DNA of 64,000 nucleotides from Lineus longissimus (GCF_910592395.1 NC_088318.1:6410756-6474755); one strand, 5' to 3'; positions 45,167 through 57,090 are shown, numbered from the stretch's first letter. Translations and numbers: made by a program. Notes: a model not told the origin generated them from the letters alone.

Positions 45167-48100
45167 GTAAGTTATGAACAGGCCACATATATGCGAACAT
45201 AAGGCGTAAGAGCACTTTAATTAAACAAAATTAATGCAATAAAAAGGACGCTCTGTGTATAATGACAACATGGTTGCTATTCCAACAACAAACCACATCT
45301 ACCGTTATGATGTAAAAGCGCTGTCTTTAAATAGCTAGAGTCGTGCCCAAAAGTTGACATACACTTGATAATTTTGAATAAAATCTGCAATTCTTACCAA
45401 AACTACTTCAAATGTTGCAAGCCGTATCTATTTTTTCTTTGGCCACATGCAAAAAATCAGTGGCATTGTGTGCAAAATATCCCAATATCAAAATACCACG
45501 ATAAAACTATCTTTTCAAATCCTGCAGTAATTAATCCCGCAATAGAACAGAATCGTACTCTGGTCTATTCTCTGTCTCTGACTTTCTGTGAAAAAAAAGT
45601 TTGAAAAAAATCGGTGCACTTTGTTGATATCACAAAATATCAAACTTATGAGAATTCCAATTTTCGAAAATTTCTATGAGTTTCTGTTCCTCTTGATGCC
45701 CTTTATAATGACAATGACTATTTTTATTGATGTTTGACATAGTGGGAACTTTTGAGGTTTCGGATAACTTCCAAGTTGCCGACGAATTGGGCACTTTTTC
45801 ACTTTTGAGATTCGCGATATTATCATAGTAGAAATAATTTTTTGAGAATTTTTTTACAGAAAGTTAAAGAATGGCCAAGAGTATGATTCTGTTCTATTCG
45901 AGTATCAATAACTACAGGTTTGAAAAAGATAGGTTTTTCATGATATTTTGATATCGTGAAAACTCGCACGGAAATTGAAAAGTTTATGGACGGACGACGA
46001 CGACGACGGATGACGGACATAGTGTCGACATAATGCCCCCTCGAAAGCGGGGGCATAATAATGATGATTTGTTTGGATTAGAGTGCTAAAATAATGTACA
46101 TGCATTTTCTAAGCACTAAACAATGATAAAACATTTATATACGCATATAAAACAGATCAGTAATAACACTGACAATAGTTTATTGATAAAACAGGTACAC
46201 GATAAATGCTAATCAGTTTTAATTCGATTCCTTTCAAAGTCGATCTAAATTATTAGTTAGCCCTCGGGAGAATTGAAACAATACAGTCATACTGCATTGT
46301 ACAATTATCACCTGTCCATTGTAGAAAACAGCTGGCAATTGGGAGTGCACATATTTCTGCACACATCTATAATTGTACCACAAATTACCTTCATTTCACC
46401 CGGGGTGTTCTTGTAAACCAATGTGCTTCTGTTTCGTCTTTGTCGGTTGATTATCTATTGTCCGTTTCCAGTTCCGGTAACAGAAGTGAGACTAAAAGAA
46501 ATCGTCGAGATGACAGTTGATGCGCCACAGCACTTGCAAAAGAAACTGACCTGCACAACAAATTGTGCATATCCGGCTCCCAATATTTCATGGTTTGTAA
46601 ATGATGTAAGTAGAGAGCAATACGTTCATAATCTCAAAGCTCAGGCTTGAGTGCTGTTACGAATGAGAGCAGATCAAAAAGTTTGACAACATGGCAATCA
46701 CTTCAAAAGGGGTTATCACAGCCTTTCGACAACCCCTTTACTCAAAAATGTACATGTAACTTTCACGAGTTCATCTGTGGAAAATTATCGTCAAACTCCT
46801 CGAATAACGAATGGTGCAGCAGATTTTAGCTGAGGTCGATACAGCCTCTGAATTCGCTGTCGTTATCATGATGTCGAGCTTGGAAAGGCCTCATGAAAAC
46901 ATGATGACTCGATTATTTTTCAAAAGGCAGAGGTTGCATAGGTGAGTAGAAACAGGCAACTACAAGTGTTAATATCGGCCACATCGGCAAACCTTTGTAT
47001 GCTATTTGCACTTATTGATGACATATCTGCAATGCTGTGAATTCTATTCAAATATTTCAAACACGTCAAAGTAAATTGTCAGTCTTCATATTTTCATAGG
47101 CGTTTGTTAGGACGTAGGGTAAACTACAATCTCTGTTCGCAGCAAAATATATAACCAGGTTGATCAATTTATTATGTCACTCATTGAGAAAGTGCCAAGA
47201 ACACGAAACGTATGAGAAAAAAGATTGTTGCAGTTGTTTTATTTTCTCATACACAGTCTTCATATTTGAACCTTAATCGGGTTGATTGTATGTTATGCAA
47301 TAATGATTCCAGATGCACTTTTGAACTACATGCATAATCAGACACTTAAAATATTGCAATATTTCGGTCATTTTTATAAGAAGTGTACTCTGCTACATGT
47401 ATATTTATGTTTTTATCATTGAGTTATGTGATGGTCGTATGGTGCCATTATGTACTTTAGGACTTTTGCTCATCAGCCAAAACGGTCCCTTTTTCTCACA
47501 AACAACTTTCAGCTACATCTCAAGAATGATGCGCGTAGTCCACTAAGCCAACTTTACCACTGCCATACTTATTTTCCAGAAACCGTTTAATGGCACCGCG
47601 ACGGTCACAGAAATGGGCTGCGAAGGCGCGAAGGAGGGTCAGTACCGGACTGAAAGTACAGTGACACCCATGGAGGAGGATGACAAGGAATATAACATTT
47701 CGTGCACGGCAGAAAACGTTAATGGAGAGCCAAACGTTTCAAAAACAATGCCCGTCAATTGCCCACAATGTTTCAATGATGGTAAGCATCTTTCAATTGT
47801 TTTACGTTATCATATAGCGTTATTTATTTTTCGTGATCTCACTCATTGTTTATTTCAGTTCTGTCAGGCCAGTGGAAACACTAATCATGGTGAATGTCTA
47901 AAAATTGTTAGTGTCCTAGTTTCAGTAACTGGAGACAAGTTTTCCTATACCTAGTTGGTTCCCTATCATCATTCTTTTCAGTGTTCAGACCACTTCTTTC
48001 ATTTTCGCTGCTCCACGGGTATGGCTTCACAAGAGTGAACACAGTAGCGCCACTTGGGACTGTGGCTGGTATATTATAACCATGGGTGACGGTCGTTTAA

Positions 48101-51100
48101 AACATGGCGGACGGGTGATTGTGTTTTTCTCACATAGCCGCTAGGAATTTTATGCATGCTTATCAGCTTCAATGATATTGATGTCTTAAATTGTTTATGA
48201 CTTGTTTTCTTTCCAGTAACCCCCTGTCCAAATCAGCCCATAATTGCTAATCCAACCGTGATAGGCATGATAGCGACAGTAGTATTATGTGCTTTGTTTT
48301 TCATAGCACTAATCGTCTTTTTTAAATGGCGGGGAAAACAAAAAAACAGGGTAAGTTTTCCGATGATTTTTGTTGCAGCTTCTTGGCAGTTTTTTTATTC
48401 ATTTACCGTTGCATAATCTGCTTAGTAGCTGCCTAGTAGAGTCCATATTGAAATTTTAGCTCCACCCGAGAGTGTCTTGGTAACTCAACCAAGGTCCGAA
48501 GCCGAGGGTTCAATTTCTATTCTAAAATACCTCAAACTTAAAAAGATAGGCCACGAAAATAACTTGAATATGTGCGAATTTGGCAAATTCCATCCATCGC
48601 CGGCCCGGCCGGAGCGCCGGTAGCGCCATTGTTTACATTATGTTACGGCAACGTTACAGAAATTGAGACATGTACATTTTGTACAGCGCGCATAGGAAGT
48701 CCGCATCGGCTCGCTCAAGTGATGCTAAAATCCGCGCAAATGGGCTATTTGGAGCGTTTTTCTCGGCAAATATGTGTAGTGCTCATTTAAAAAACTTAGG
48801 GTGGTTGATGCTTCCTTGACTGATTTGTGTTTGAAGCAGTGTTTTGAGAGCCTCAAACTTCTGAAGTGAGCTGAAATTCCATTGACGTGACGTGTGCATG
48901 GTTCCACATTTTAGTGCAACCCGAGGGAACTTTGGTAGAGCATCTTGGTTGCGTGTCCAAAACACTCCGCTCTCAGAACGAGGCTTATGCATTTTCCATT
49001 TAAAAGTTGACTTTACGGTACCAAGGTATTTTAGAATACTTTTTCATGGTTAGATGCACAATGCACTACATTCAGTGCAGTCACTGTGGATGCATTTTTG
49101 CTGAAACTTTGCACATATCTGTCTACACTTTGAAATCTAGGCGAATGTGGAAATGGCGATAAATGGCATAAACCACCTGGAAAACTTATTTTCCTGATTG
49201 ATCCCTGTTGGAAATGAAAAAAAGAGATGTGAAATGTTACAGGCGACCAATTGACATGGTTGGTTCCAAATAGACATTCAGTAATTCTCTTGTGACGTAT
49301 GCAATTGGTGGGAACACCCAAAGAACAAAGTTGGTTATTAAAGTTAACCTTAAAAAGTGGTCTGTAATTTAGGGTTGATCTGTAGATCTCAGTCAGTTGA
49401 TTTCATTAAACAAAATATCAGAGACCATGGGACCATAGTTCGTTCATATATATTTGGTTTTTTTGCAGATTTATTGAATATTCTCCATAACTTTACCAAT
49501 AATGCTACTCAAGGAGATTCAACGATAGTTATCTGATGCATTCGGCGACTTTCTGTTGTTTTTAGAAATATGTATTAGCCTAAAGCCAGCCGGACAATAC
49601 CCATGACTCATCATAGAGCTTAGCAAAAGCGAGGTGTATATATTTAACCTTGCATGTCCTCCATTTATAAAATGATCAGACGCTAACTTCGGATTACTAT
49701 CATATTTTCCCCGTTTTAACCGCTGAACCCCACTCACAACTTCCAGCACTGTTATATACATACTATGGCTTTCACTACACTTTCCGTCTATACAGTGTTT
49801 AGCAGTGTAAAGATGAAATTTCCTTTCAAAATCATTCATTTCATTAACATCGAATGAAACGGAATTATATAACCTCTTAAATGTATTACCAAACAGTTCA
49901 CAACTAGCTTCCCTGCCCTTTTTTTCATCAACATTGTTCGGAAGGACATTGTCTGACTCTTTGAATTTTTTTTACCCCTTTCCAAAATTCAGTGTTATTA
50001 TTATTACGCAGAGAATCAGCTTCTTTATAGGCAGCCCTATCCGGATTGTTCTTATTTCTTTAAGCAGCTAAATGATACTGTGACGGCGTATGTCCCCAAC
50101 ACTACCAAAGGGCTATTTTTCGGCACAATTTGTGGAAGTATAACGGAAGGCCACGCCCAGGGGTAGTGTTGCGGATATACGCCGTCACAGTACCTTTAAT
50201 ATTTCGTGGTGTACGCGCAACCACGAAATATTGGCGGACCAATTGCACGTACACCACCACATTGCTGCGACAAATTTGTTCGGCAATCCATTGCCGGTAC
50301 AAATTGCCGGGCGAATTTGTCCCATCAAGCTTGATCGGCAATTAGCTAGTTAGTTGGTTCGGCGACAGGCGGCGCTTTCGAAATGGCGCTTTCTGCGCAT
50401 GCTCAGAAAATGTAAACAAACTAAAGTTGGCGCGGAAATCTTGAAAGAAATTTTGACATTCAACCGCGTTCGTAAACAATCGAAAATGGATCCCAAAAGT
50501 GCCAACAAGATTGAATATCATTCGTGGCCAGCGGCGGAGTCACTCGCGCTTTGGACGATTTGGGAAAGGGAAGATATTCAGGCGCTTTTTGAAGGCACAG
50601 TTAAGGATACAAAGGTCATATTTAAAAATTGCAAAAGAACTCACAGCCATAGGGGTGCACGTTGATAAGGAGCAAGTGCAGGCCAAAGTGAAGAGATGGC
50701 GGCGCGATTACAAAGAGAGCAATTTATTGTTTGCGCGACATCTGTTGCCGGATTTTATTACTAGCTGCAGCGGTGGTGTACGCGCTTGGTGGATTTTCGA
50801 TGGTGCGGCATTGGTTCGCGAACCAAGATGTGTGGTCCATTTTCAGGTGGTGTACGCGCAGCTACTGTGACGGCGTATGTCCGCAACACTACCCCTGGGC
50901 GAGGCCTTCCGTTATACTTCCACAAATTGTGCCGAAAAATAGCCCTTTGGTTACACTCCGTTACTTCCTCATTCCACCCAGCTCTTCCTGCAGCTCTCCC
51001 ATGAACCCGTTCGTTCACAGGGAGTGCTTCAACGCCAGCACTAATACAAGCTGATATGATTTCATCATGAAATCGTCCTATTTGCTCACCATAAGTTGTA

Positions 51101-51636
51101 CAAAAAAAATCATCACTGTGTATAGCATCCATCGTTGTCCCAATACGATTTAGTTTCTCGATAAGATTTTGCCCGTAGTTCAATATATCATCTGATTTAG
51201 CTCTGCCCCAGGCTAATTATTTTTTGGCCTCATTGTCATATCTCATCCTATTATGATCCACTCTTGCATTTACTTCTAAACCCATGTGTAGTTATCCGAT
51301 GTATTATATCCCTTGTGAAGTACATTGTAATTTACAATCTTAAAAACGGACCTTCAGATAAAGTGAAATAATAAAGTAGTCACCAGCTATTTTACTTTCA
51401 AGGGTAAAATTTATGCGAGTAAAAACCACCAATAAGATTTTCCCATTCAAGGAAATTCTGCAGAGCTCTGGTGTGCTCCGATTGAGGCCTATGTAACAAT
51501 TTAGTTCCAGTTTAATCTTCTCATCTTATTTCTCATTGACCTCCCTTGTCTCTTTCAGCGACAACCCCGACAACCCGAAATCCACCAGAACCACAAAGAA
51601 ATGCCTTTGATGCCCCGCGGAAATGATAATTCTTGA
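44843..51636 (+). CDS. Ig-superfamily type I membrane receptor, copy B (five exons, signal exon not found)
   Basis: The join is 44843-45166, 46472-46605, 47580-47781, 48217-48350, 51559-51636. All splice sites are GT-AG, and the phases run 1, 1, 0, 1, 0 with agreement at every junction and no stop until 51634. The product is about 290 aa without its signal peptide: a V-type Ig domain, a C2-type Ig domain split over two exons, a stalk of about 15 residues, a transmembrane helix and a tail of about 30 residues. It would be a cell-surface recognition or adhesion receptor; the ligand is unknown. The tail shows no obvious tyrosine signalling motif. A phase-1 signal-peptide exon must lie upstream and may have been displaced by the 9-kb insertion at 34-43 kb. 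A soluble form is possible through the exon at 47860. Confidence 0.75.
46472..46605 (+). CDS. C2-type Ig exon, first half
   Basis: 134 nt after TCCGTTTCCAG, ending at GAT before GTAAGT, phase 1 in and 0 out. It encodes VPVTEVRLKEIVEMTV, then KKLTCTTNCAYPAPNISWFV. LTC and ISW are the C2 first cysteine and tryptophan. This exon is deleted from copy A. Confidence 0.82.
47094..47253. mobile_element. 160-bp retro-insertion with 14-bp target duplication
   Basis: The 14-mer CAGTCTTCATATTT lies at 47080-47093 and again at 47254-47267. Copy A has it once (near 15354), uninterrupted. The insert contains a CCAAGAACACGAAACGTATG word and ends in TTTTATTTTCTCATACA. Long target repeats and small size suggest a SINE or a truncated retroelement. 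The class is not identified. Confidence 0.72.
47580..47781 (+). CDS. C2-type Ig exon, second half
   Basis: 202 nt after ATTTTCCAG, phase 0 in and 1 out. It encodes KPFNGTATVTEMGCEGAKEG, then an acidic turn (MEEDDKEY) and the second Ig cysteine in YNISCTAENVNGEP, then a membrane-proximal CPQC. The G at 47781 can join either 47860 (short end) or 48217 (membrane end), both in phase 1. Confidence 0.85.
47860..47884 (+). CDS. Alternative terminal exon (VLSGQWKH-stop)
   Basis: The intron 47782-47859 is only 78 bp, with GTAAGC at its start and TTGTTTATTTCAG at its end. Continuing in phase 1 from the C2b exon gives VLSGQWKH and a TAA at 47882-47884. This would make a secreted two-Ig-domain protein lacking the membrane segment at 48217. 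The same ending, differing by two residues, is present at 28356 and 58942. Confidence 0.6.
48217..48350 (+). CDS. Transmembrane exon, copy B
   Basis: 134 nt after CTTTCCAG, phase 1 in and 0 out, donor GTAAGT. It encodes a short stalk (VTPCPNQPIIANPTVIG), a hydrophobic helix (MIATVVLCALFFIALIVFF) and a basic stop-transfer sequence (KWRGKQKNR). This is the topology expected of a type I membrane protein. Confidence 0.85.
48351..50084. other. Intron of the receptor gene, copy B
   Basis: Most of 49.16-50.08 kb matches copy A 16.26-17.14 kb. Bases 48.40-49.15 kb are unique to copy B and hold no exon I recognise. Confidence 0.5.
50085..50875. mobile_element. Insertion with flanking inverted copy of local sequence
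   Basis: Bases 50085-50190 read TACTGTGACGGCGTATGTCC into CACAATTTGTGGAAGTATAA, closing with GATATACGCCGTCACAGTA, a near-palindrome. The direct continuation of copy A-like sequence resumes at 50868. Between them is an insert with three copies of GTGGTGTACGCGC and a fragment of a DNA-binding protein. This fits a PIF/Harbinger-type insertion with local rearrangement, but the ends are not defined. Confidence 0.5.
50486..50752 (+). pseudogene. Myb/SANT-like protein fragment, frameshifted (Harbinger-type)
   Basis: ATG 50486 starts MDPKSANKIEYHSWPAAESL, followed by ALWTIWEREDIQALFEG. The pattern continues in the next frame as IAKELTAIGVHVDKEQVQAK and VKRWRRDYKE. Spaced tryptophans, QV near the end and the KxKRWRRDY helix match the trihelix (Myb/SANT-like) domain found in PIF/Harbinger accessory proteins. 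A frame change near 50625 breaks it. No nuclease is seen nearby. Confidence 0.65.
51559..51636 (+). CDS. Cytoplasmic exon and stop, copy B
   Basis: Begins after TGTCTCTTTCAG in phase 0 from the transmembrane exon and encodes 25 residues (RQPRQPEIHQNHKEMPLMPR, then GNDNS) before TGA at 51634-51636. All three frames stay open for at least 16 codons, so the frame rests on the phase of the upstream exon. AATAAA at 52127-52132 is a candidate polyadenylation signal. Copy A lacks this exon; similarity ends at about 18480, just before it. Confidence 0.6.
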   Translation, partial: RQPRQPEIHQNHKEMPLMPRGNDNS

Positions 51637-52563
51637 ATGAGGGGAATTCATGATTCTGATATATTTCTTATGAGATATGTGCATCTTTGTGAAATTAGGA
51701 CGATATCAGACGATGGATGAATTGATCAATGATAGTTCTATCTTGATATTATTTTGTCAATCATAGATCCAATAACTTCTCATTTGTGTTGAAATTCTAA
51801 CTCCGGACAATTCGTGCCAAGTCCAGATTCCGAGTCAATGCAATCAACCTGATTAAGGTTCAAATATGAAGACTGACAATTGCCGACTTTGACGTGTTTA
51901 AAAAAATTTAATAGAATTCACAGCATTGCAGACATGTCATCAATAGCTAACTGGACTTTGCGCAACGAAACGAAACGAGCGAAATGGGGGAGCGACCATT
52001 ATGTTTTACCCCGGTACGTCAAGTTCGATACATGGTGTCAGTCACCAGTATGGATGAGTGATGACCCACACCCACCCAGGCAGCTGAGACACATGTCTTG
52101 TTGGGCATGCCTACCGATTTTTACTAAATAAAAGCATAACTTCACTTCACACTTTCCGGGGTTGAAAATGTACTCACGTAAATTACCAAAATTACATGCC
52201 AAATTCGCACATGACCTGTTATTTCTCAAAGCTTGGAAGCTCAAATGTCTGAATGTAATGTATGCGCGTAACGTATACTCTCAGCCTAGCGAATAGTGAT
52301 CGTCGGTTTTTGATACGAATCGTTTCCTGTATGGCCGTTACAAGCCGTTGTCTGAATATGATGTGAACCTGTTTACCGTTCAATGCTGTTCCCTGTGACG
52401 ATGTACCCGCAAATGTTCAATGAAAAAAATGGTGATAATGACTTACACGGCTTGTTCGCATCGTAACATAGTGGTACCCTGGTTAACTGTCTTTGCGTTT
52501 GGCTCATTTTACAACGATTACTCCCCATGTAACCACGATCTAGGACGGACAGGCTGTGTATTA
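51637..52563. other. Probable 3' region with an inverted copy of intron sequence
   Basis: Bases 51839-51950 are the reverse complement of sequence at 47.01-47.09 and 47.27-47.29 kb (TTGAACCTTAATC, TGTCAGTCTTCATATTT, GACATATCTGCAATGC). They do not carry the 160-bp insert present there. The rest is unassigned. Confidence 0.5.
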
Positions 52564-53275
52564 TGAGGTCTCACTAGCCAGTGGTGATCAGGTCAAAAAA
52601 AGTTCTTCAATCTCAGGCGATTACCATGGATACAGATATGCCTATCATATCGCTATTGCTGCATGTTCAAATGTCGGTGTCCTGGGTATTTTGTGAAGAG
52701 GTAGCTCTGACGATTATTTGAGGAAATTATCAGCTTCTTCTATGCACGTCCGCAGTGACCAGGCCTCGCATGCTTTTTATAGCTCAATCGGATGTTGACA
52801 TGAACTGGTTCCTGTCAGAGTGCACATGTTCTCAAGGTGAGACTTCGCGGTCAAAATGCTCAAAGAAAAGCCGCAACGACACCCTATTTTGGTACCAAAA
52901 TTTAAAATTGTTATTATTTGGCTTTCTCAAGGTGATAAGTAGAAGTTTATAAAAATATTATTTCACCATCCATGTTAATTGTCAAGTTATAAGGCGGCAA
53001 GGTGAAATTTTCAAAATTTTCATCGATGTACAGGGTGTCTCATGTATTGTGCTGCCCCCATGTTCTCATGACTGAATTACTTGATAACAATGAAAGCTGG
53101 CCAGATGTATTCTAGAAGCGACAAGCTATTCAGAAATGTATAGGTTTATGTGTGAGAGTGATATACTGCAAGGTCGACAGCCACTTGAACAGGGGTATGC
53201 ATGAAATGACGTCGCGCCATTTGTGGAGCCAGGTAGGCCCGGCCATTGCACTGGCTAGTGAGACCTGAATAGGAA
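52564..53275. mobile_element. Possible TIR element, about 0.7 kb
   Basis: GAGGTCTCACTAGCCAGTG at about 52565 is matched in reverse at about 53255-53273 (CACTGGCTAGTGAGACCT). No coding sequence of note lies between. No target duplication was identified. Confidence 0.45.
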
Positions 53276-53399
53276 ACGTCACCTAGGGACCGTTGCGTAG
53301 AATACTTTTTTGGCGAAATATTGCGCAAAGTCCAGTAAGCCTCATCAATAAGTACATATAGCAATCATAGATCCAATAACTTCTCATTTGTGTCCAATG

Positions 53400-53925
53400 T
53401 TGGGGTATTTTCAGGACTAAATACCAGTGCAAAGTGCAATATCTAGCTTATTAGTGACTTGTTTTCGATCATATTTTTATGGTAGGTACTCCAAGCAAGG
53501 ATACATCACATATCCTACGGTTTTTGATTCGACCTTATTTTCAAGGTCACAGAGGTCAAATGGCGTAAATTGGCCGTTTGAGTGTAACTATGGCACGTTT
53601 CTTAACCGCTAAAGCTATGAACTTGAAATTTGGAACAAATGACTCCCTACGTCATATAACCTCGGACACCGAATTCCGGTCTGATCTTATTCTCGACTTG
53701 GGCACCAGGAAGCCAAAACTAAAAAAGGTAAAAAGTGCAATATCTAGCTTGTTAGTGACTTGTTTTCGATGATATTTTTATGGTAGGTACTCCAAGCAAG
53801 GATACATCACATGTCATACCGACTTTGGTTTGACCTATATCCTATACATGTCGCATGTTTCTTTTTAACCACCAAATATCTATACGGTGAGCACAATAGT
53901 CCCTGGCCTTTTCATCTTAGATGAC
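53400..53925 (-). repeat. Element Y3, truncated
   Basis: One and a half units of the Y family (CAAGGTCACAGAGGTCAAAT, GGCACGTTTCTTAACC, GGTAGGTACTCCAAGCAAGG) end in CTATACGGTGAGCACAATAG followed by GGCCTTTTCAT. The GCTCACCGTAGGGG end and most units are missing. Confidence 0.65.
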
Positions 53926-55025
53926 TTTACAAACGCTCACTCCTGCCTTTTCTCCGATGCCTCTTGGTAAGTGTCTGTCTTCTTTTTCTTCTGAAAACCG
54001 GAGCATTTTTGATCTACATGTATATCGTGTGGTGCATTTATTTAGTGGTAGTTATGATAATTTGCAGTTCTCCATTGTATCATGAATAGATTATATACAG
54101 TGTCAATACGTTCCACAAAATAACCGTAGGCTAGTTGTTAGTATTACCAAGAATTCATATAGACTGATAATTTGGAATCTCAGAAATTTAAAAATCTCAA
54201 GTTTTTTTCAAAAGGGTGGGTAAAACTTTCCTGAACTCAGAAACTAAATGTTATTGATTCAATGTAAAGATGATAGCAAGACAAACAAAATGATACCTTA
54301 TTCAACTCTGAACTCTTGAAAACAAGGGAGATACAGAGCATTTTGTCCAAGAGACAAAGTTGATTAACTAATTTCCAATGGTTTGGCATGTTGGAAGGCA
54401 TTCGTTGTCTTAGATGGGTCTTAGAACCTCGTTAAAACACCATCCCAATTCCTTATTTAGCCTAATAATCGCTACTAAACGAGTAACACTATTTGAGGCA
54501 TGTATTTTGTGACAAAAATATTAAGCAACAACTAGCCAACAGTAGTGATAGTCATTGAATAGAAGACGAATTATCTTGCCAAAGCCCCCTATCGTCAAAA
54601 TGTTTAACCTTCATGTAGTGCTAGTTAAGATGCTGTAGTATTGGTTCCAAAACGAATTATTGGTATCGTTTATGCCTAAACCTCTATGTGAACTTGTACG
54701 CCATCAATGTCTTTGGCAGCAATCTTTGCCATCTTTTGCCCGTTGCATGCATAAGATGCACGCTTTTCTTAATAGATGACCATAAAAAGACTCAATCTTG
54801 CCTTTTCCCTGATATCTCTTGGTCAGCATTTATTTTATTCAGTTGAAGTTTTGTGAATTGTATTTTTTTCATTGTATCATGTTTGTTCGTATATACTATA
54901 GAATGTATGATATCCAGGATTGTTGTCATAAACAAGTTTTTAAATTTAATAGCAATTCGAATTTGAATTTCATGAGGAAATGAAGGATGTCTAGAAATTG
55001 CATATTATACGAAGTCATTTGTTTT
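53926..55025. other. Unassigned sequence with a diverged direct repeat
   Basis: Two similar stretches, at 53930-54000 and 54775-54850 (GATGAC, CTTGCCTTTTC, TCTCTTGGT). No gene or known element recognised. Confidence 0.4.
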
Positions 55026-55985
55026 CACATTTGACCGACTGGCTTTGAATTTGTCTGATGTGTTGAAAGGCTGACGGCTGTCTCTTGAGTTCACTGGCTG
55101 ATTGTGAACTTGTCGGATGAGTTCGTCGGCTGTTAAGGCTTTCTCTTCATGTGACTTGCTGCTGGTGATTCTGTCTGTGCGGCGTTGACAGGTCTGTAAG
55201 GCTGTCTCCTGATCGAGTTGGCTGAGTAGTTGTGAATCTGACTGATGATTTGACAGGCTACATGGCTGTCTCTAGAGTTGACTAGCTGGCTGTGAATCCG
55301 TCTGATGACTTGACAAGGTGTAAGGTTGTCTCTCGAGTTGACTGGCTGGTTGTGAATCCGTCTGATGGGTTGACAGGCTGTAAAGCTGTCTCTTGAATTG
55401 ACTGGCTGTATGTAAATATATCTGATGGGATGACCGGCTGTAAGGCTGTCTCTTGTGTTGACTGTGTGGTTGTGAACATGTCTGATGAATTGACAGTCTG
55501 TAAGGCTGTTTCCATGGTTGATTGGCTGGTTGTGAATCTGCTCGTTGTGTTGACAGGCTGTACGGCCGTCTATTGAGTTGACTAACTGGTTCCGAATCTG
55601 TCTGACGTGTTGACCCGCTGTAAGGCCGTCGCTTGACTTGACTGGCTAGTTGTGAATATGTCTAATGAGTTGACCGGCAAAAAGACCGTCTCGTGAGCCG
55701 ACTGGCTTATTCTGAATCTTTCTGGCAAGTTGTCCGTCTGAAAGGCTGTCTCTTCAGTTGACTAGCTGGTTGTGATATTTTCTGACTGTGGACAGGCTAT
55801 CAGGCTGGCTCTTCCGCTAACTGACTGGTTTTGAATCTGTCTGATGAGTTAAATAGGCGGAAAGGCTGTCTCTTCAGTTGACTGGCTGTGAATCCGTCTG
55901 ATGAGTTCACCGGCGGTAAGGATGTCCCTTCAGTTGACTGGGTGGTTGTGAGTCTGTCTGATGTGTTGAGCGGGTGAACACCACT
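55026..55985 (-). repeat. 60-bp minisatellite, open in one minus-strand frame for stretches
   Basis: About 15 units have the plus-strand consensus words CTGTCTCTTGAGTTGACTGG, CTGGTTGTGAATCTGTCTGA and GTTGACAGGCTGTAAGG. As 60 is a multiple of three, the minus strand reads as a 20-residue serine/threonine/glutamine-rich repeat (STQETALQPVNPSDGFTTSQ). The frame is broken several times, so it is not a clear gene. Confidence 0.8.
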
Positions 55986-57090
55986 CATTCAGGTATGAGA
56001 GATGACTGTGTAATTGATGATTGATAAACAGACACTCGCGCTGGTAGGGAGAGTATCTCTGTCCCTGGGGTTCAATCTTTCTTAAAAGGCCATAATCTCC
56101 AACATCAGACCAACTGGATTGCATGGTGCTGCCGCGTATTGTTAGAAATTGGAATTAATGGGGGTATGTCCAATGTCGCAGATATTGGGTTTCATGGGAC
56201 ATTTAAGGGTTAAGGTTGTGACATTGTCTTTGATTGTGATCAGCGCTTCGACGAGTGGAACATGTCCTCTACTCTCATGTTGTGAAAGTCTCTGCTGAAA
56301 CAACAAGCTTCATGTTCCGCCAGTCTATGATATACTAATAACGTGACATGAGATGCAACGTAGTCAGTATCTTGATGATGGGCTCCGCATACTCCAGATT
56401 CTTTAGGATGGAGGATGAAGGTCCCTGGCATGGTCTCAAGGCATCCTGAGATACATGTTTTTGATACTCCTATCTCGTGTACAAATATCGAGAGGTGGAG
56501 AATATTGAAAATCATAGGTTATGTCAGGATGGGTATTAAGGAAGCTCCGAGGGCCGGGACGCGCTTATCCACGTTCACACCTGCAGACTGGTTGGGACTT
56601 CACAAAATACTGATTTGGTCAATAAGAGATTGTTTGGGATGAATTGGTCCAGGAATCTTTTCACGACGAGATCTGCAGGAAATTTAATATTAAACTTCCA
56701 ACTTGGGCCCAAGATATGTTGGTTTTCCACACAAAAACAGCTTCCAGCAGGACCGCACCTTCTCCAAACAGGATCATTGAAAAATCATTAAACTGCAATA
56801 AACAATGCAAAAGAACGGGATGTAACCTTAGGCCTGCTGGAAATTCACAGTAGTCATGTCCAAAACTGCCTCGCAACACTGGCGAAAATCCTTATGAGAG
56901 GTCAGCATTAGTTTGATACGACAAGGATGGCGGCGCATGCCGTCAAGCTCCTGGCTAGGTGAATCCACGCCCAAGTTGTCCCTTCAAAGTTAAGCTTCCT
57001 GGCAAGACGATCAGTCGGCCTAGCTACTGTAACAGCCCACAAAAATGGATTTCACAATAGCCGGATACTTAACCTGTGAATGAGACAGGG

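Noticed and set aside
47094-47253. Hammerhead ribozyme of a Penelope-like element
   Set aside because: A CGAAAC word is present, but I could not find the matching CUGAUGA core and stems.
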